Source of the DNA: Symsagittifera roscoffensis
Taxonomy: Eukaryota > Xenacoelomorpha > Acoela > Convolutidae
Direction of reading: 5' to 3'
Assembly (NCBI RefSeq): GCF_963678635.1
Contig: NC_087063.1
Span: forward strand, 82,447,574-82,511,573
DNA: 64,000 nt
In this document: piece after piece, positions 11,485 through 24,400 of the stretch
Numbering within the stretch: the first letter of the stretch is position 1
How the letters are laid out: every line of letters begins with the position of its first letter
Program-made: the position numbers and the translations under genes
The notes under the pieces: model-generated
Told to the model about the DNA's origin: nothing
What the model saw: the letters and a program-made list of their open reading frames with translations, nothing else
The model's database searches: none

Positions 11485-12918
11485 TCAAGACTCCAGCTGA
11501 AACTCTCTGCGAATAAACCACTGGTTACTATCATCTAAATGATTGATTCTCCGTATCAGTTTAGCATCAAGAGAAGCGCTTAGATGAATTACTTCGTCTT
11601 GAACGATCAACAACTTCAAGTTTCTGAAACTTTCGCCCGATGTCAAAAGGTCGCCTGAAAGTTTAACTTCCTTGCAAGGCTTGTAATCATGCGCATATCG
11701 TATTGAAAGAACTTCTAAGTTCGGTTGTTTTGCCAGAATGTTCAGAGCAAAATTTAATATGCTTTCTCGGGAGTGTAAAACAACCCAGTGAATCACGACA
11801 ATGTTAAGAATCCGAAGACCTTGACCCAGCCACTCGATAAGAAAATCTACAGAACCGACATTGTAAACACAAAGTTCCTCTAAAATGCCAGAGAACTGAA
11901 CGTTCAGCATCGTGTCATGGGAAGTTTTTACCGTTTTGCAAGTTGGCGGTGTTTCGATTTTGAAATTTTTGCCGAAAATTCTTCGATACTTTTGCATCGA
12001 TCCGCAATTTAGCTGAACGTGAAGGCTTTTCAAACTCGGAGCATTATCGAGAATAATGGAAAATCCGAACAAATCGCAAGGAACCGAATCGCGAGTAATA
12101 CGAGAAGCGTTTGCGCTAGAAGCTCCGAATGCTACCAGTTCTAGGAATTCAAGTTTCGGTAAAAGAATTCCGCTTTTTGATGGGACTAAAACCGCATCAA
12201 AAGGTTTCATCTTTAATACCTTCAAAGATTCCATTTTCAGAAGTGTTATATCGACAGTTGCAACACTGTCGACATTTTCAAGGCATTCGAGAAAGCAAGG
12301 CATGTTGTTACTGAGTCTAGAATTTGTTAAATGCATTATGGAAAACAGCTCTATTGATTTAATTCGGTTTTTCAGAGGAGAACTCATTATTTCATTGATC
12401 GATATAAAGGACTTGAGCTTTATTTTTGTATCATCCTGGCAAATCGGCTCGATTAATCTTCTATAGCCCTGTCGGGTTCCGTCCAATTGAATTTCGTCCA
12501 ACGAGTGTCTAAAAAGCTGAGGCTGTTTTAGAAGAATATTCGCTGCCGTTTTCGTATTCATAAGCAAGTCCGGACCTTCCAGTAACTTCTTTCGCTGGAA
12601 CTCGACTGAATTGAAGGACCAGTTGGTTAATTTAGCGATGAAATTGAGAGCTTTGGCTAATTTTTGATGGTCTGTAGGTAGTGACCTGGTTAATTTTATT
12701 TTCAAAGGTGCGTCAGAAATACAGTCGTAAAGAGGGAAACAGACTAAGCGTAGATTCAAGACGTCTTCGAAGCATCTTGTGTCGATTAGTAGTTGACATA
12801 TCAAATGTAACAGGTGACAGGGTAAGGTAATTAAAGAAGGCCGTGAACAATTTCCGTCAATTGCCATTCTGGGTTTTAACCTTGAGAGATCAAACTCGTC
12901 GTTGTCAATTTCAAGCAT
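11485..12918 (-). CDS. F-box protein with LRR-like C-terminal part
   Basis: An intronless frame of 477 codons starting at ATG 12918. Residues ~25-75 (LITLPCHLLHLICQLLID, then LRLVCFPLYDCI) fit an F-box: a Leu-Pro start, alternating leucines, and the conserved LRLVC-type helix that contacts Skp1. The rest has irregular leucine-rich stretches typical of substrate-binding repeats (LESLKVLKMKPF, LPKLEFLELVAF, LKSLHVQLNC, LEVLSIRYAH, FRNLKLLIVQDE). Known family role: substrate adaptor of SCF ubiquitin ligases; the substrate cannot be inferred. Flanks are gene-poor on both sides, and AT-rich DNA follows the start codon upstream. Single-exon structure could mean retroposition or simply an intron-poor family. 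Fold call is inference from pattern only. Confidence 0.7.
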   Translation of the reverse strand: MLEIDNDEFDLSRLKPRMAIDGNCSRPSLITLPCHLLHLICQLLIDTRCFEDVLNLRLVCFPLYDCISDAPLKIKLTRSLPTDHQKLAKALNFIAKLTNWSFNSVEFQRKKLLEGPDLLMNTKTAANILLKQPQLFRHSLDEIQLDGTRQGYRRLIEPICQDDTKIKLKSFISINEIMSSPLKNRIKSIELFSIMHLTNSRLSNNMPCFLECLENVDSVATVDITLLKMESLKVLKMKPFDAVLVPSKSGILLPKLEFLELVAFGASSANASRITRDSVPCDLFGFSIILDNAPSLKSLHVQLNCGSMQKYRRIFGKNFKIETPPTCKTVKTSHDTMLNVQFSGILEELCVYNVGSVDFLIEWLGQGLRILNIVVIHWVVLHSRESILNFALNILAKQPNLEVLSIRYAHDYKPCKEVKLSGDLLTSGESFRNLKLLIVQDEVIHLSASLDAKLIRRINHLDDSNQWFIRREFQLES

Positions 12919-13799
12919 TTTTTCAATTAATTGAATTCAGTCGAGAAAAAAATTAAGAAGATTATTCATAATTGAAATTGATATTCGAACTGAAACTTCT
13001 CAAAAATTGTTGGTTGATTAATAGCAATTAGGCAGTTTGAAGCTCCGAAAATTAAATTACACAAAAACTTGAAAGCTTAACCATAGACTGAAAAACTTGA
13101 AAATATGTAATAATTCCACGTGGACAAATTAGCTGCATTTAGGCGTAAAAAGAGATAAAACGACGTTTAAAGGTAAATTCAATTGTTCAGTAAAAAACAT
13201 TCATTGAAAAGGCTTATATTTTGTGCTACGCTAAAATATGTAGTTTTCTTTCTGCTGATGTAAAAGATATATTTTTAAAAAGCGCGAGAAATGTATCAAG
13301 CGATCGCACTAAATGCCGAAAAAATGTTCTTTTGATCAAGCAGAAAAATAATATGACCAACTGTTAGTTTAGACTTACGGTTCATTTTAAGAGATCAGCG
13401 ATAAAAGATAACAGCTCCTATTTGAAAGTGATGCTGATAAGAACACAGAACATGCAGGGAAAACGCAAGTGGAGTTATTCTTCCTTTTTCATAAAGGAAA
13501 AAGCAAAACAAAATTGAAAAGTAGAGGGTAGAATGATAGAATTATGCCACACTATATTTTCAATCAGGCCTTAGCAGGCAAATACCAAAGCATTAGAAGG
13601 CGATAGACTCCGTTTGAACTATCGCAAGAAAAAAGGAAAGAAAAAATGAGAGTGGGTTAATTTGGGTCGAAATCTACGCCAGACATCAGAGCTTTCAAAA
13701 AATGTGAAAACAAACTATTGAAAATAAAATGTACATGTAACTAGGCTAGACAACAAATTTATGGAAAATTGAAAAGTATTCTTGGCGAGTTGGGGTTGA

Positions 13800-13877
13800 T
13801 GATAGAATCTGCGGGAAAATGCCTAGTTTCTGATAGATTCTATCAGAAACTGGGCCTTTTCCCCGCCCTTTTCTATT
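13800..13877. repeat. Imperfect palindrome (foldback)
   Basis: AGTTTCTGATA and TATCAGAAACT form a perfect 11-base stem around a 5-base loop (centre ~13838). The pairing continues outward with few mismatches through GCGGGAAAATGC / GGGCCTTTTCCCCGC to GATAGAA / TTTCTATT, giving arms of about 35 bases. It is probably a foldback remnant or cruciform-prone site. Confidence 0.7.
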
Positions 13878-16633
13878 AATTTAAGACTGCTATTTTGAGC
13901 AGCGTCCACGAATGCTCAAAAAGATCAGTATTTTAAGAGATAGCGACTTAATTGAGATTCCGTTTATTCGACCTAAAAAGTTCAATGAAAATTTCGATTT
14001 TTTCTTGAAAATCTACCCTTTCACAAAAAACTTAGATCCACTCCATACTTAATGCACTCCAAAAGGAGGTTAACATTAAGACCCCAAGAATTTTTATTGT
14101 AGTTTGATCTCTTCGTTGGGAGGTTACCTGCTTGGAAAACGATACAGTAAGAGATCCTGGAGTACTGGTCTGGTTTTTGATCAAGAAGAAAAATGAATAA
14201 GAATACATTTATCTCACATGAATGTTAAATAAACATTATGTAATATTAGCTTGCCACGCCAGTTGGCAAAGAAACGCCGTCTTCAAATTTCATTTCAGAG
14301 CCAACAAAGCTTCAAAGAAAATGTTGCGATTCTTTGCTTTCAAGAACAAACGCAATCAAGTCAAAGACATTTTAGAACCTATAGGTGATATCAGACCATA
14401 TAATTATAGAAAATAGGACCACAATAATCTCAAGATACTCCAATCACTGATCGGCTGATCTTGTGGGCGTTTTGGCTTTAGTTACCAAAGGAGTAGCCTT
14501 TAAATACTCGCGAACTTGACCTAACTTCGGGCAATATAACTTTGTTGGCGTACCTTTAAGGAACTATTATCCGCAGAGATTGAACTTTGCGCACAAGCTA
14601 AATAAAATTCGCAACACAAGCAACCAGGATAACGCAAAAAAGGAAAATGTTCCAACATATTAAACGATAAGAAATAAAGGTAAAACAACACATATTCGCT
14701 TCGTTGGAGTAATAACAAACAAAAACGGGGATAGCTGGTTACTGTGGAAGTAGCACAGAATGTTCCGATTATAGTCTTTAAAAACTGCAAAAAAAAATGT
14801 GTTTTTTTTTTTCAAGTTAGTGTAGTTTTTCTGCGTGGTGTGATAAAAGGACCTGACGTAAGACTAAAATTTAAGGATATTTGACAGTAATAGTAGCAAA
14901 GGCAAAATGGACAATAGTTTTTGAAGAAAACTGACAAGAAAAAAATCAAAAAACATTCGAAAAAAAAACTTAAAACATTTTTCTTGAATTTTTTGCAAAA
15001 AGTTTTTGAACTTGGCACAAAATGGGACAAAAAAACTCCACAACCTTATTTTACATGCGCAAAACTAGGTTTTTAGGGCTTAAATTAATCATGAACAAGC
15101 TGTTGTAAGCCTGCTCGCTTGCTTTATTCGCTCGAAATTGGGAAAAAAAAGTTTTACACCAGGTTTTCTTAATAGTGAGAAAACCTTAAGAACAATTGTT
15201 AATGCGGTTTAATCACGAATAAAAAGGCTTTAATTTAGCATATCACTTGACTCATTCTGATGATTTTTTGTGGCACCTGATTTTTCGTGGAAAACAAAAT
15301 TAACTAAGAACACACCCGAATACAAGTTCTTCCCCATTTTTCGATTAGTCAGAACAACAATGAAAAACCAAAAAAAAATAAACCTAGATTTTTGTGACTG
15401 GAACCCAGGAAAAAAGATTTTTTAACACTGCGTTGAAGCAGTGAAAAAAATCGACCTATCTGCGTACACCTATCAATAATTGTGTATTTGAAAACTAAAA
15501 GAAGCCAGAATTTCAAATAAAAAACATTCATAATAAATCGAAATCAGGTCTATGTATATTAAAATAAAACAAAATTAAAACAAGGCTAGCCAGTTGCTGA
15601 ACATTTCAGGCCGAATTGATATTTTAGAAAAAATAATTTAAGCATGACGAGTTTTTTATATCGAGAAAACATTTTTCGCAATTTGTTCTGTCTAAATTTT
15701 GTATCTCAATTTAAAATTGCTATTTCTACTGTCTAAACTTCCTGTTATTTTTGCGATTGAATAAAAAAACAGCAATGCAAAAAATGGTAAATATAGTTAC
15801 AAAACCATAAAAATAGCGTTTAAACTCTTGAAGAATTAAGTTGGGAGGCAAACCACATAGCAAGCTTTGTTTAATTTAGTCTGAAAACAATCAGACTAGT
15901 TTTTCTTGACACTCAGACAACTTTATAGAATCCGAATCACTATCAATGAGACTTTAAGATGATACCACACTTAACCCCTTATGAAATTCTCTAGAAATAA
16001 TCAAAATTGACTAGAAAATTCAAAAAACGGATCCTAATCCATAGTTCTTTTGAGTGGTCGCAGAACAAAAGTATACAAAATTAGAGTAGTTATTCAAAAA
16101 CGGAATTCAAAAAATTGAATTGATCTCAATTTTTCCAAAGAAAATATTTCCGTAGCTGTCATAGTTTTCTGCAAAGCAAGGCTAAAGAGAAAAGTTCAAT
16201 TTAACATTTTAAATTAAAGCGTTTTTCCGATAATTAATTTTGGTGTAGTTCCATAATAGAACATACCTTTTCATTTTATTGACACAGCGTGGCGGCAATT
16301 AGTTCGTCCCCCCTTGTCGTTCAGCGTAAAAACTAAGAAAAGATAACAAAAATGACACAGAGGCAAAGCTGAGCTTCGCAACACATGCGATACAAACGAA
16401 TATAAAAAACAGTGGAATTAAAATAGGTACGAAGTTTCCAAAAATGGAAAATTGACTACCTAGAAATTCTTTTTCACTACGTTTACCAAAGTTTACATCA
16501 ATGTTTTATTGATGATCTGAATTTGCTACTTCTATCGTCACTCTAAACAACTCCATGGGCTTGCAAAAATGGCCAACAAAACAATGCGACAAAAAAATTT
16601 CAATAACTAAGAAGCTATCAATTGCATGAACAG

Positions 16634-16637
<4 letters not shown>

Positions 16638-16668
<31 letters not shown>
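16638..16668. repeat. TA dinucleotide microsatellite
   Basis: An uninterrupted AT/TA run of about 30 bases. Confidence 0.95.
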
Positions 16669-16670
<2 letters not shown>

Positions 16671-17285
16671 CCTAGGACAAATTCATATAAATGGAAGAAA
16701 ACATTCAGAAACTGATGAAGCCTCTCAGTCGAAAACCAGGAAATTGCAAATAGAATGCAGCAACATGAAAAATCATAAATTAAGAAGCTTTGATTAAGCG
16801 ATTGAAAAAAATCGCTGAAACCTTATCAACAGTTCGCTGGATACAGGGTCATTAATCATTAGTGTAGCAGAAAAGGCCATTTGACATCTCAGCCCAAGAA
16901 ACTATGAGCTTGCCATATATCTAATGGTTCCACATTTTAAAGCAATTCTTAGATCTTTTTAAATTGTTTGATTTTTGGAAAGTCTTTGGAAATTAATTTA
17001 AAATTTAGAGAAAATTCAGGAAATGCTCCTATATAAATAAATACATGAGCAAACACTCTTATTAATAAGATTTACCATTCGGAAACCGATGCAGCTCCTC
17101 AGTCGAAAACAAGGAAGCCCAGAAATTATCAAAAAAAAACATATCAAGAATCTATCGTTAGACATATACTAGGTTTGAACAAATATGTTAAGGACTTCAG
17201 ACTAAATAAATTAAGCGATTGAAAAAAAGAAAGGAAAATAAATGAACGAGAATTGAGAGCGATTAAACTCAACAAAAAATCAAAA

Positions 17286-17352
17286 ATATGGCCCGGCCGG
17301 GACTCGATCAATCCTTTGGCTGCCCAAACAGACGCTTCACCGCTTATGCAAA
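17286..17352 (-). repeat. tRNA-related SINE-like head, second copy
   Basis: The minus strand reads AAGCGGTGAAGCGTCTG, then ATCGAGTCCCGGCCGGGCC, which is an A-box-like and a B-box-like block in tRNA spacing. It aligns loosely with the minus-strand copy at 1679-1750. No well-paired cloverleaf, so it is not called a tRNA gene. Confidence 0.35.
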
Positions 17353-18753
17353 AGGACAGTACCTAATGGTTCATAAGAGAGCAGGCTCTGTTTCTTAGAT
17401 ATTGAAAGAAAAACTGCTTATTGGAAAAAAAAGTAGCTCACGATAATAAGGCACTTGTAAGCGCTCCCTTGTGTAATCAATTAAACCAGTAACTTCTCAG
17501 AGAAAAGATCCAAAAAAGCGTTCTTAAATTCCACTTATACTCTTAATTTGCTTAATTTTGTCTTCTTGCGATTCTTGATATCAGAGTATTGGCACTGCGC
17601 CTCAGACACCAATTTGAAAAAATCTAACAAAAATTTGAAAAAGTCTTAAGTCTAACAAGCGTTTCAATGGTTAATTATGTGCCATTCGCAACCTCGAACA
17701 CTCCAACCCATAGCAACAACGGAATGAAAAACTGCTCGCTGAAACGAGACACGGTCATTTAGGCGTTTTGTTTGGTTCTTCCCATCAGAAGCTGCATAGA
17801 AAGGTAGTTTACTTAGGACTGGAATAGGGGGCTTTCCCACTTCTAGCGAACCTTGGGGTGCAAGTAGCCTAATTTGACACTTATAATAAAATAAATCAAT
17901 CGAGAGCACTGCTATTCAGAGGAATCCAACAGGTCACAAAGTTTTCATGGAAAACGTCATGATTGTTTTACAAATGAATAACTAAACGAAGTTCTGCTCA
18001 AGTTTCAGCTCATTGTCTTTTTGCCTGACTCCTGGCTTCCGTGTAAAAAGCATAAATGTAGATTTGAGCAAAAGATTCGAATGCTTTATTGCAAAAAAAA
18101 TTATTAAGAAATAGCAAACAGACAGTTGGAAAAGATATAATGAACGCAAAAAAGCAGGAAACAAATTGAACTTTCGAATTTCAAAAACATCTTCGAATTT
18201 CAAGACCAATTTATGATTGGCACTTTTTTGATAAAATTAACCCCAATTTGAGAAAACTGTATCAAGAGATAAAATTTTTATTCCCCTGTTAAATCTGAAA
18301 AAAAAAATTCCACTTTCGAAACTAGAAATCGATTGCGTTTTTTCGCGCCATTTCCTCTTTCGTATTTGGAGAGCGAATTTTGCCTGCCTTTTAGCAAATA
18401 AACTTAAATTGAACTCAAAAAGTGCCTATAGACCTAAGAGCGTTCATAAATGCATGAATATGAATGAATGCACTTTCTGTAGTTAGAGCATTTTAAGACT
18501 TTTCCTGAAAAAAAAATCAACACCACCTATATAAGAGTCTGAACTACGTTCATCGACTCTTAAATAAAAAACAATTTTATAGTTTGACAATCGATCTTAA
18601 CAGCACATTTCTCCACGTTTCGACCTATGAGCTAACAGTTACTTTACAACTCTAAAAGTTAAAAGTTAAACAACTAAACAAAAGTATCCAAAAATAATTT
18701 ACTTACATAACCTACAACTATTCACAATTATACAATTTATTAATCTAGATATT

Positions 18754-21404
18754 TCAAGTGAAAAAGTCCGAGTCATCTGAGTCTTGAGTTCCAGCTACAT
18801 GTTTATCTCTTGGAGTTATTCCTAGCAAGTCCGTCACACTATTATTCCCCATATCATTGTTGAAATCATCCTCGTAATCCTCGTCGTCGTCATCTTCAAT
18901 GTCTAGATCTCCGAAATCTTTCAAAGCGACAGGAATCGTCACTTTACTCTGACTCTGGTTTGGGGTTGCTGTTTTACTTTTCGGAGACGCCGTTCGATTA
19001 AGCGATGTGCGAACAGCCGACGAAATTTCAGTCAGTTTGTTTTTGTGTCTACTACCTGAAGACATAGTGATGGAACTTTCTTCTTCGCCTCCAGATGAGA
19101 AAAGTGAGTTTTCACTCTTGTCTAGGTTTGATTTCCCCGCGACTTTTCTTTTCGGTGAACCAGATTTGCTCTTATACAATTTTTTGTTGTCAGCTGTTAT
19201 GGCAACATCAGCTTTTGACGCAGTAGTAGGTTGCGCGGCTATAACAAAAAACGAACTTAATTACCAATTAATTTAAACTCAAAGAAACAATTTTTCTAAT
19301 TACGAAACATTAAAATTTACCATACCAGTTGAACAAGTCACCGTATAAACCAACAGTACTTAAGAGCTCTGCTGCTAATCGGAGGTCAGCCATTAAATAA
19401 TATCATGGAAATATACCAGCCAATCACAAAGAAGCCTGAAGATAAAACTTAAAAAAATTATATCGTACCAGGTTTGATCTTCAACATGCCTTCCACTTCG
19501 TCTTCCTCGTCACTTATCGTTTTCCGACTGGCCGACTGCTTGTTGGGATCGCCTCCTCCGAAGGCACTTTTCAACAGCGACTGGTACGCATCCGAAGTCT
19601 TCTCGGCAGTTCCCGAGTGAATTGAGATGTCAAAATGGTCGTCCATAGACTGACTTGTGAACGGAAAACTATCCTCGTCATCGTCATCTTTCGAGGCATT
19701 TCGACTTACATTCTTAGAACCTTTGTCATTCAAATGGTTCTGAGCACCCGCAGCTAATTCTGCTTCAAAATTCTCGCTGTTAATCGAGCTCGAAGACTTA
19801 AAAATCGGCTTTCTGGGTGTCGAGCTTTTCATAGCCGAATTACTGTGGAAGCTCCTTGGAGTTGAAAACGAAGATATGGACGTTGCTTCTGACAAATCGT
19901 CCGCTTTTGCTGATTGGAGACATGCCTTTAAGGCTAATTGGAACACATACGTCAGCTTTTCTTCCATTGCTTCTGCAAATGATTTTGCAATTGAATCTAA
20001 ATTTGAGGAGTTCTTGATGACCAAATACTTCAAATGATCTCGAATAAGGCAATAAACTTGTTTGTTTTCTGCATTAACTACAGAGTCAAGTTCATTGAAT
20101 GTGTTCACATGTTTAACATCACTTCCCGGTTTGAATATCGAATGATTTTGCGTAAACACAGGCAAACTTTTGAGCACAACTTGGCAGCAGTTTTGTACCG
20201 ATTCGCGTTCTATATTATTTTCATTCGCTTTGAGAATTATATCTTTTTCATCAAAATTATGAGAAACCTGACTATATAATTCATCTCTTGGAGATAATTG
20301 ATCCGTTGCGAAATCTTCGATTCTATGGAGCAAGCTTTGCAGACCTTTGAATGTTAGAGCAGCTTCCTTTTTGGGGCTTTCAATTTCATTTTTCCGTTCT
20401 GACTTTTCTTTCTCGTCAAAAAACTCATTTTTCTCATCGGATGAGCGTCTTTCAGCAAAACTTCGGTCACTTTCATTTCTTTCTAAGATAGTATCTGTAT
20501 CTTTGGAACCGTCATAAAAATCGAACAGTGATTCTTTTTTCGATAGTATATTTTTCGGACTGAAAAACTCAACGGGACTAGGCTCTTTGCGAGGTTCTTC
20601 AAAGCCTCTACTCGGTTGATAATTATCAGGTTTTCTTTGAAATCTATCACGTGACGTTCTAAACTCATCGTCTTCCACGCTTTTGGTCCGAGCTGATTCG
20701 AAATCATCGGGAGTATCATTTCTGATATCTTTATTTAGATCACTATGGCTTCCAGAGTCAAAGTCATCGTCTTTGTAGAACTCCGTGACTTGGACAAGCT
20801 CGTTGAACCTTGGCGACTTTCCTTTCTTGGGACTACTTTTTGGCGACTTCTGAGACGTTTGACTGATTTCGAACATATCAGAGCCGTTTGATTGGTTTAG
20901 CTTTAGTGCCATATTCTGCTGAACAAGATCGTCTGTAACACTTGGTTCTTTTGCCATCGTCTTTTGAACCTTTCCTGCGGACTGAGGTCTAGGAGATACA
21001 TGGACGTTGCTACTTGGATCCCGTTTTCCCTGCTCCGCCCAATATCTCGCAGCCCTTTCAGGGTCTTCGCTTCTCCACCTTTCGTAAGCCTCCTTGGCAT
21101 AATCAATCATATTATTTTTCAGTGACTGCAAGTAATCGCATTCGTCCGCAACTGAATCAAGTCTGAGTAGCAGACGGTCCACTTGCCTCATGATCTCCCG
21201 ATTCTCTTCTATTTTAGTCTTAGATTCTCTCACATTCTTCTTCAGACGTTCGATTCCTGATTCGTCTTCCGTAAGTGACGACTGAGCCTCTATTCTAGCT
21301 TTCGAAATCGTTTGCTCGACGTCCAGACGTTGTCGCTCTAGCTCAGCTAGCCTCTCATAAATTCTTTTTTGCTTCTCGTAATACTCTGTTGATGGTGCTA
21401 ACAT
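18754..21404 (-). CDS. Coiled-coil protein with acidic tail, possibly kizuna-like
   Basis: Three exons: 21404-19469, 19374-19321 and 19238-18754. Donors are CCTG|gtacg and TATG|gtaaa; acceptors are gattag and gttatag. All junctions are phase 1 and the total is 825 codons with the stop. The 54-base middle exon adds a Leu-rich helix (AELLSTVGLYGDLFNW); its acceptor could instead sit 3 or 6 bases further on, which keeps the frame. Residues ~1-125 are a charged coiled coil starting STEYYEKQKRIYERLAELER. A long Ser/Lys/Glu-rich disordered middle follows, with many SP sites, and the tail is very acidic (DDDDEDYEDDF, ending DSDDSDFF). The YYE...LxxLExxRLDvE start, the AYQSLLKSAF block and the acidic DSDDSDFF end resemble the centrosomal protein kizuna, which stabilises spindle poles. 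That identification is from memory of pattern only; 'unnamed coiled-coil protein' is the safe name. Confidence 0.7.
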
Positions 21405-24400
21405 TATAATCTGGAGAAAGTACTATCTTTAAGGTATAATAACGATAAATCAGATAACTTTCAAAAAAAGTAAAATCCTCAACCAAAGCGTAATAATGAT
21501 GCACAACGAAAAGTACATAATTTCATGGGTTATCAATCTCGATTACTGTATTTTGAATTTAACAGCTTCAGAAAAAAAAAATATGGTCCAAAAATAATTT
21601 AGAAGCTGCTATTTGGAATTTTTAGACAACGGATCAAAAAGCTACGCAAGACAAAAAGCACTATGCACAGTAAAAAAATCAACATAGCCGAATCAATCTT
21701 CAGGAAAGCGCTGAATGATCCTTCAATAAGTGTGTTTTTAGCAAAACTATGTTAGTTTAAAAAGCGAACACTTCAAACCCATTTTTCACCACACAGAAAA
21801 CTTTTCATATGTCACTTGAAGCACAACTGAAAAATCTTTAATATGATATATCACTCGGCCCGCTCCCGTAGTTAATCGTGGTATCCAAGTTTGCACGGAC
21901 AACTTCGCACTATTTCCGATACTACACAAACGTAGCATGGAACACTAGCCAACATAAAATTATACGAAAACTGCGCAGAAAAAAAATGAAAATATCGATT
22001 AACTGATTCTGTGAAAATTTGTTTGTCTCAATTTGCATTGAAATAAGTTAAGTTTGAGAAAAAATATGCCAACTATGAATGTGAAAACAGCATAGGAAAA
22101 AAAACTAAGCAAGTGGTAACTATTTGAGCAGACAAACTGAGTTTTCATAACCTCCCGCTCAAAAAAAGAGAAGCTATTTTTAGATAACCCTCACTCAGTG
22201 TTACTGAATATTTTTTTGGGCAAAACAAAAAAGATAGCAAAAAAACCCAAATATAGTTAATACAGAAGTGAATCCGAACAAGACATACAAAAGAAAAAAA
22301 GAATAAAAATGGCTGAAAACAAATTTCTGAAATGTTCTCATTTTTTTCCAGATTTTTTTTTAATATTTCATGTTTTTATTCTCAGAATGGCACTTGAAAA
22401 AACTTGGCAAATAATTTAACTGGAGTAAAAATAAGGTTTCAGGCCTTGAATTAAAGGTTACTGTCTTATCCTTCTATGAGCCTACTCGCTCGCGTTTGTC
22501 GCTCGAAAAAACGACAAAGTCAGAAATTTCTGACCCGTTGTTCTCGACACTCGAGAAAACTTTCCAATGTCGTTCGAATCAAGACTGTATTTTTTAGTTT
22601 GCTATGCTGATGCGGCAAGAAATACGTTATTTCAAAAATTGGACATAGCTAAAACATTAGTTGCTTCTCTGCTAAAATAAATGAGAAACAATTTTGAGAT
22701 TTTGGAGTTTTGTAAGACATAACATTTGAAAGACATAACATTTCTCTAGCAAAAACTCAGGAGTAGCCGCTTCTGCAGGAAAAATTTGCGCAACCGCTTG
22801 TTTCGATTCAAATTTTGATCTCATATTTGAAAGAGTAGTTTACAAGAACATTAAAAAAATTTCTAACAAACGACCAAAGTTTAAAAACTTGACTTTCGGA
22901 AATCTGCAACTTTTTTTTCTGGTAAAAGCAGGTCGTGACTGTTAAAATAGAGAAGATTCCCAAATCGTGTTTCTCGATTAAACACTTAACCTGAGAATTA
23001 GCACGGTAATTTTCGAGTAAAGTTATAAAAATCCAAAAACCGTCAAGTTTCAAATTTTTCAATTGTTTGAATGCTATAACTTTTTCTTAAAGAAAATGGT
23101 TGTAGAAAATTATAAAAGTAACCTGTTGTGTCGATTAAACTTATGATATCAAATTTGGCAGGAGAATCATAGGCAGGAGACATTTCCGAGAATCATAGCT
23201 TCTTGATTGAAAAATTTGGGTGTAGCCACTTATGCCGAAGAGATTCACCCAAAATGTCATTTCAATTGAACCCAAAAACCCGGGTTTGGCAGGGTAGTTC
23301 TCGAGAAAAGTCAAAAAGTTTCAAACAACGGTTAGAAAAAATCAAATTTTTGACTTTTTTAATGACCATTATTTTAAATTTTTCAATATGTCAAAAACTG
23401 GGGCGTAGTCGCGTATGCGAAGGAGGTTCCCACAACCCGTTCTTTGGATTGAACCGAAAATATAAGATATGGGAGGGTACTTTTTGGTAAAAGTAACAAA
23501 AAAACGCTCTAAAAATCAATAATTGACTTTTCCGACGGCAATCACTTTTTGTGTAAAAAAAAACTGTGAGTGGTCATTAATGCAGAAACTTCGCACAAAT
23601 CTTCATCTCCATTGAGCCTACAACCTCTGATTTGAGAGGTTAGTTTTCGAGAAAAGTCAAAAAGATTAATAAACAAGTAAAAAAAATCCACTATTCCGAG
23701 GGCCATAATTTTATGTCTCAAAAAACTTAACGCCTAGCCACTCATAAAGGGTGGCTTCTCAAATCCGGTTTAATCAATGAAACCAAAAGCTCAGATTTCG
23801 TAGGTTAGTTTTTGAGAAAAAGAAAGAAACATCAAAAATATCGGTCAAATAATCCCCCCAAAGACTAATTCGAAGGCTGTAGACAAAGGAGTGAAACAAA
23901 AAGATACAAGTAAATGCAGGCACAAACGAGTACAAGAGGTATTTCTATAGATAATATTTTTTGAAAACCGGCATGCAAAAAAGTAAGATTTTCCAAAGCG
24001 TCTCAAAAAAAATAGAACAAAGCCCAATCTCATATATTTTCATAATACCTGTTTTAATCAAACAGTAATTCCCGGCAAACATGCCAAGCAAGGCAAAATC
24101 AAAAAAAGACACTGAACAAAAATTACGAAGCGGAAACAAGGCCGACAGCCTTTGAGCAGACACCAGTTGAGCCCAAAAGAAAATTTTGTAAAAAAAACTT
24201 TTTAAAAAATTCAGTTCCCATGAAACTACCCTGTAGTAACTAGTACCCACCCAGTAGTTAACTTTGTATTTTCATGAAATTTAGCTTGTCCGCTACATAG
24301 TATTATCAAAATCGCCTATATGATTAAGAGTAATCGAACTTGAATAAGTGATTCAACTAATTTTGTAAAACTAGTTGTTAACAGGAAAAAAAATCTACAT

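Larger units (their letters stand above)
12919..18753. other. Gene-free stretch with decayed repeats
   Basis: No convincing exon. It holds the palindrome at 13800-13877, a TA microsatellite at 16638-16668, a GATACCACACTTAACCCC-type dispersed repeat near 15955 (relatives near 10257, 10490 and 21840), a pair of related blocks containing CTCAGTCGAAAAC at about 16720 and 17100, the SINE-like head at 17286-17352, and another GAGCTTCGCAACACATGCGA block near 16370. Confidence 0.5.

Noticed and set aside
17286-17352. A tRNA gene on the minus strand
   Set aside because: Box-like blocks are present, but no complete cloverleaf can be drawn.
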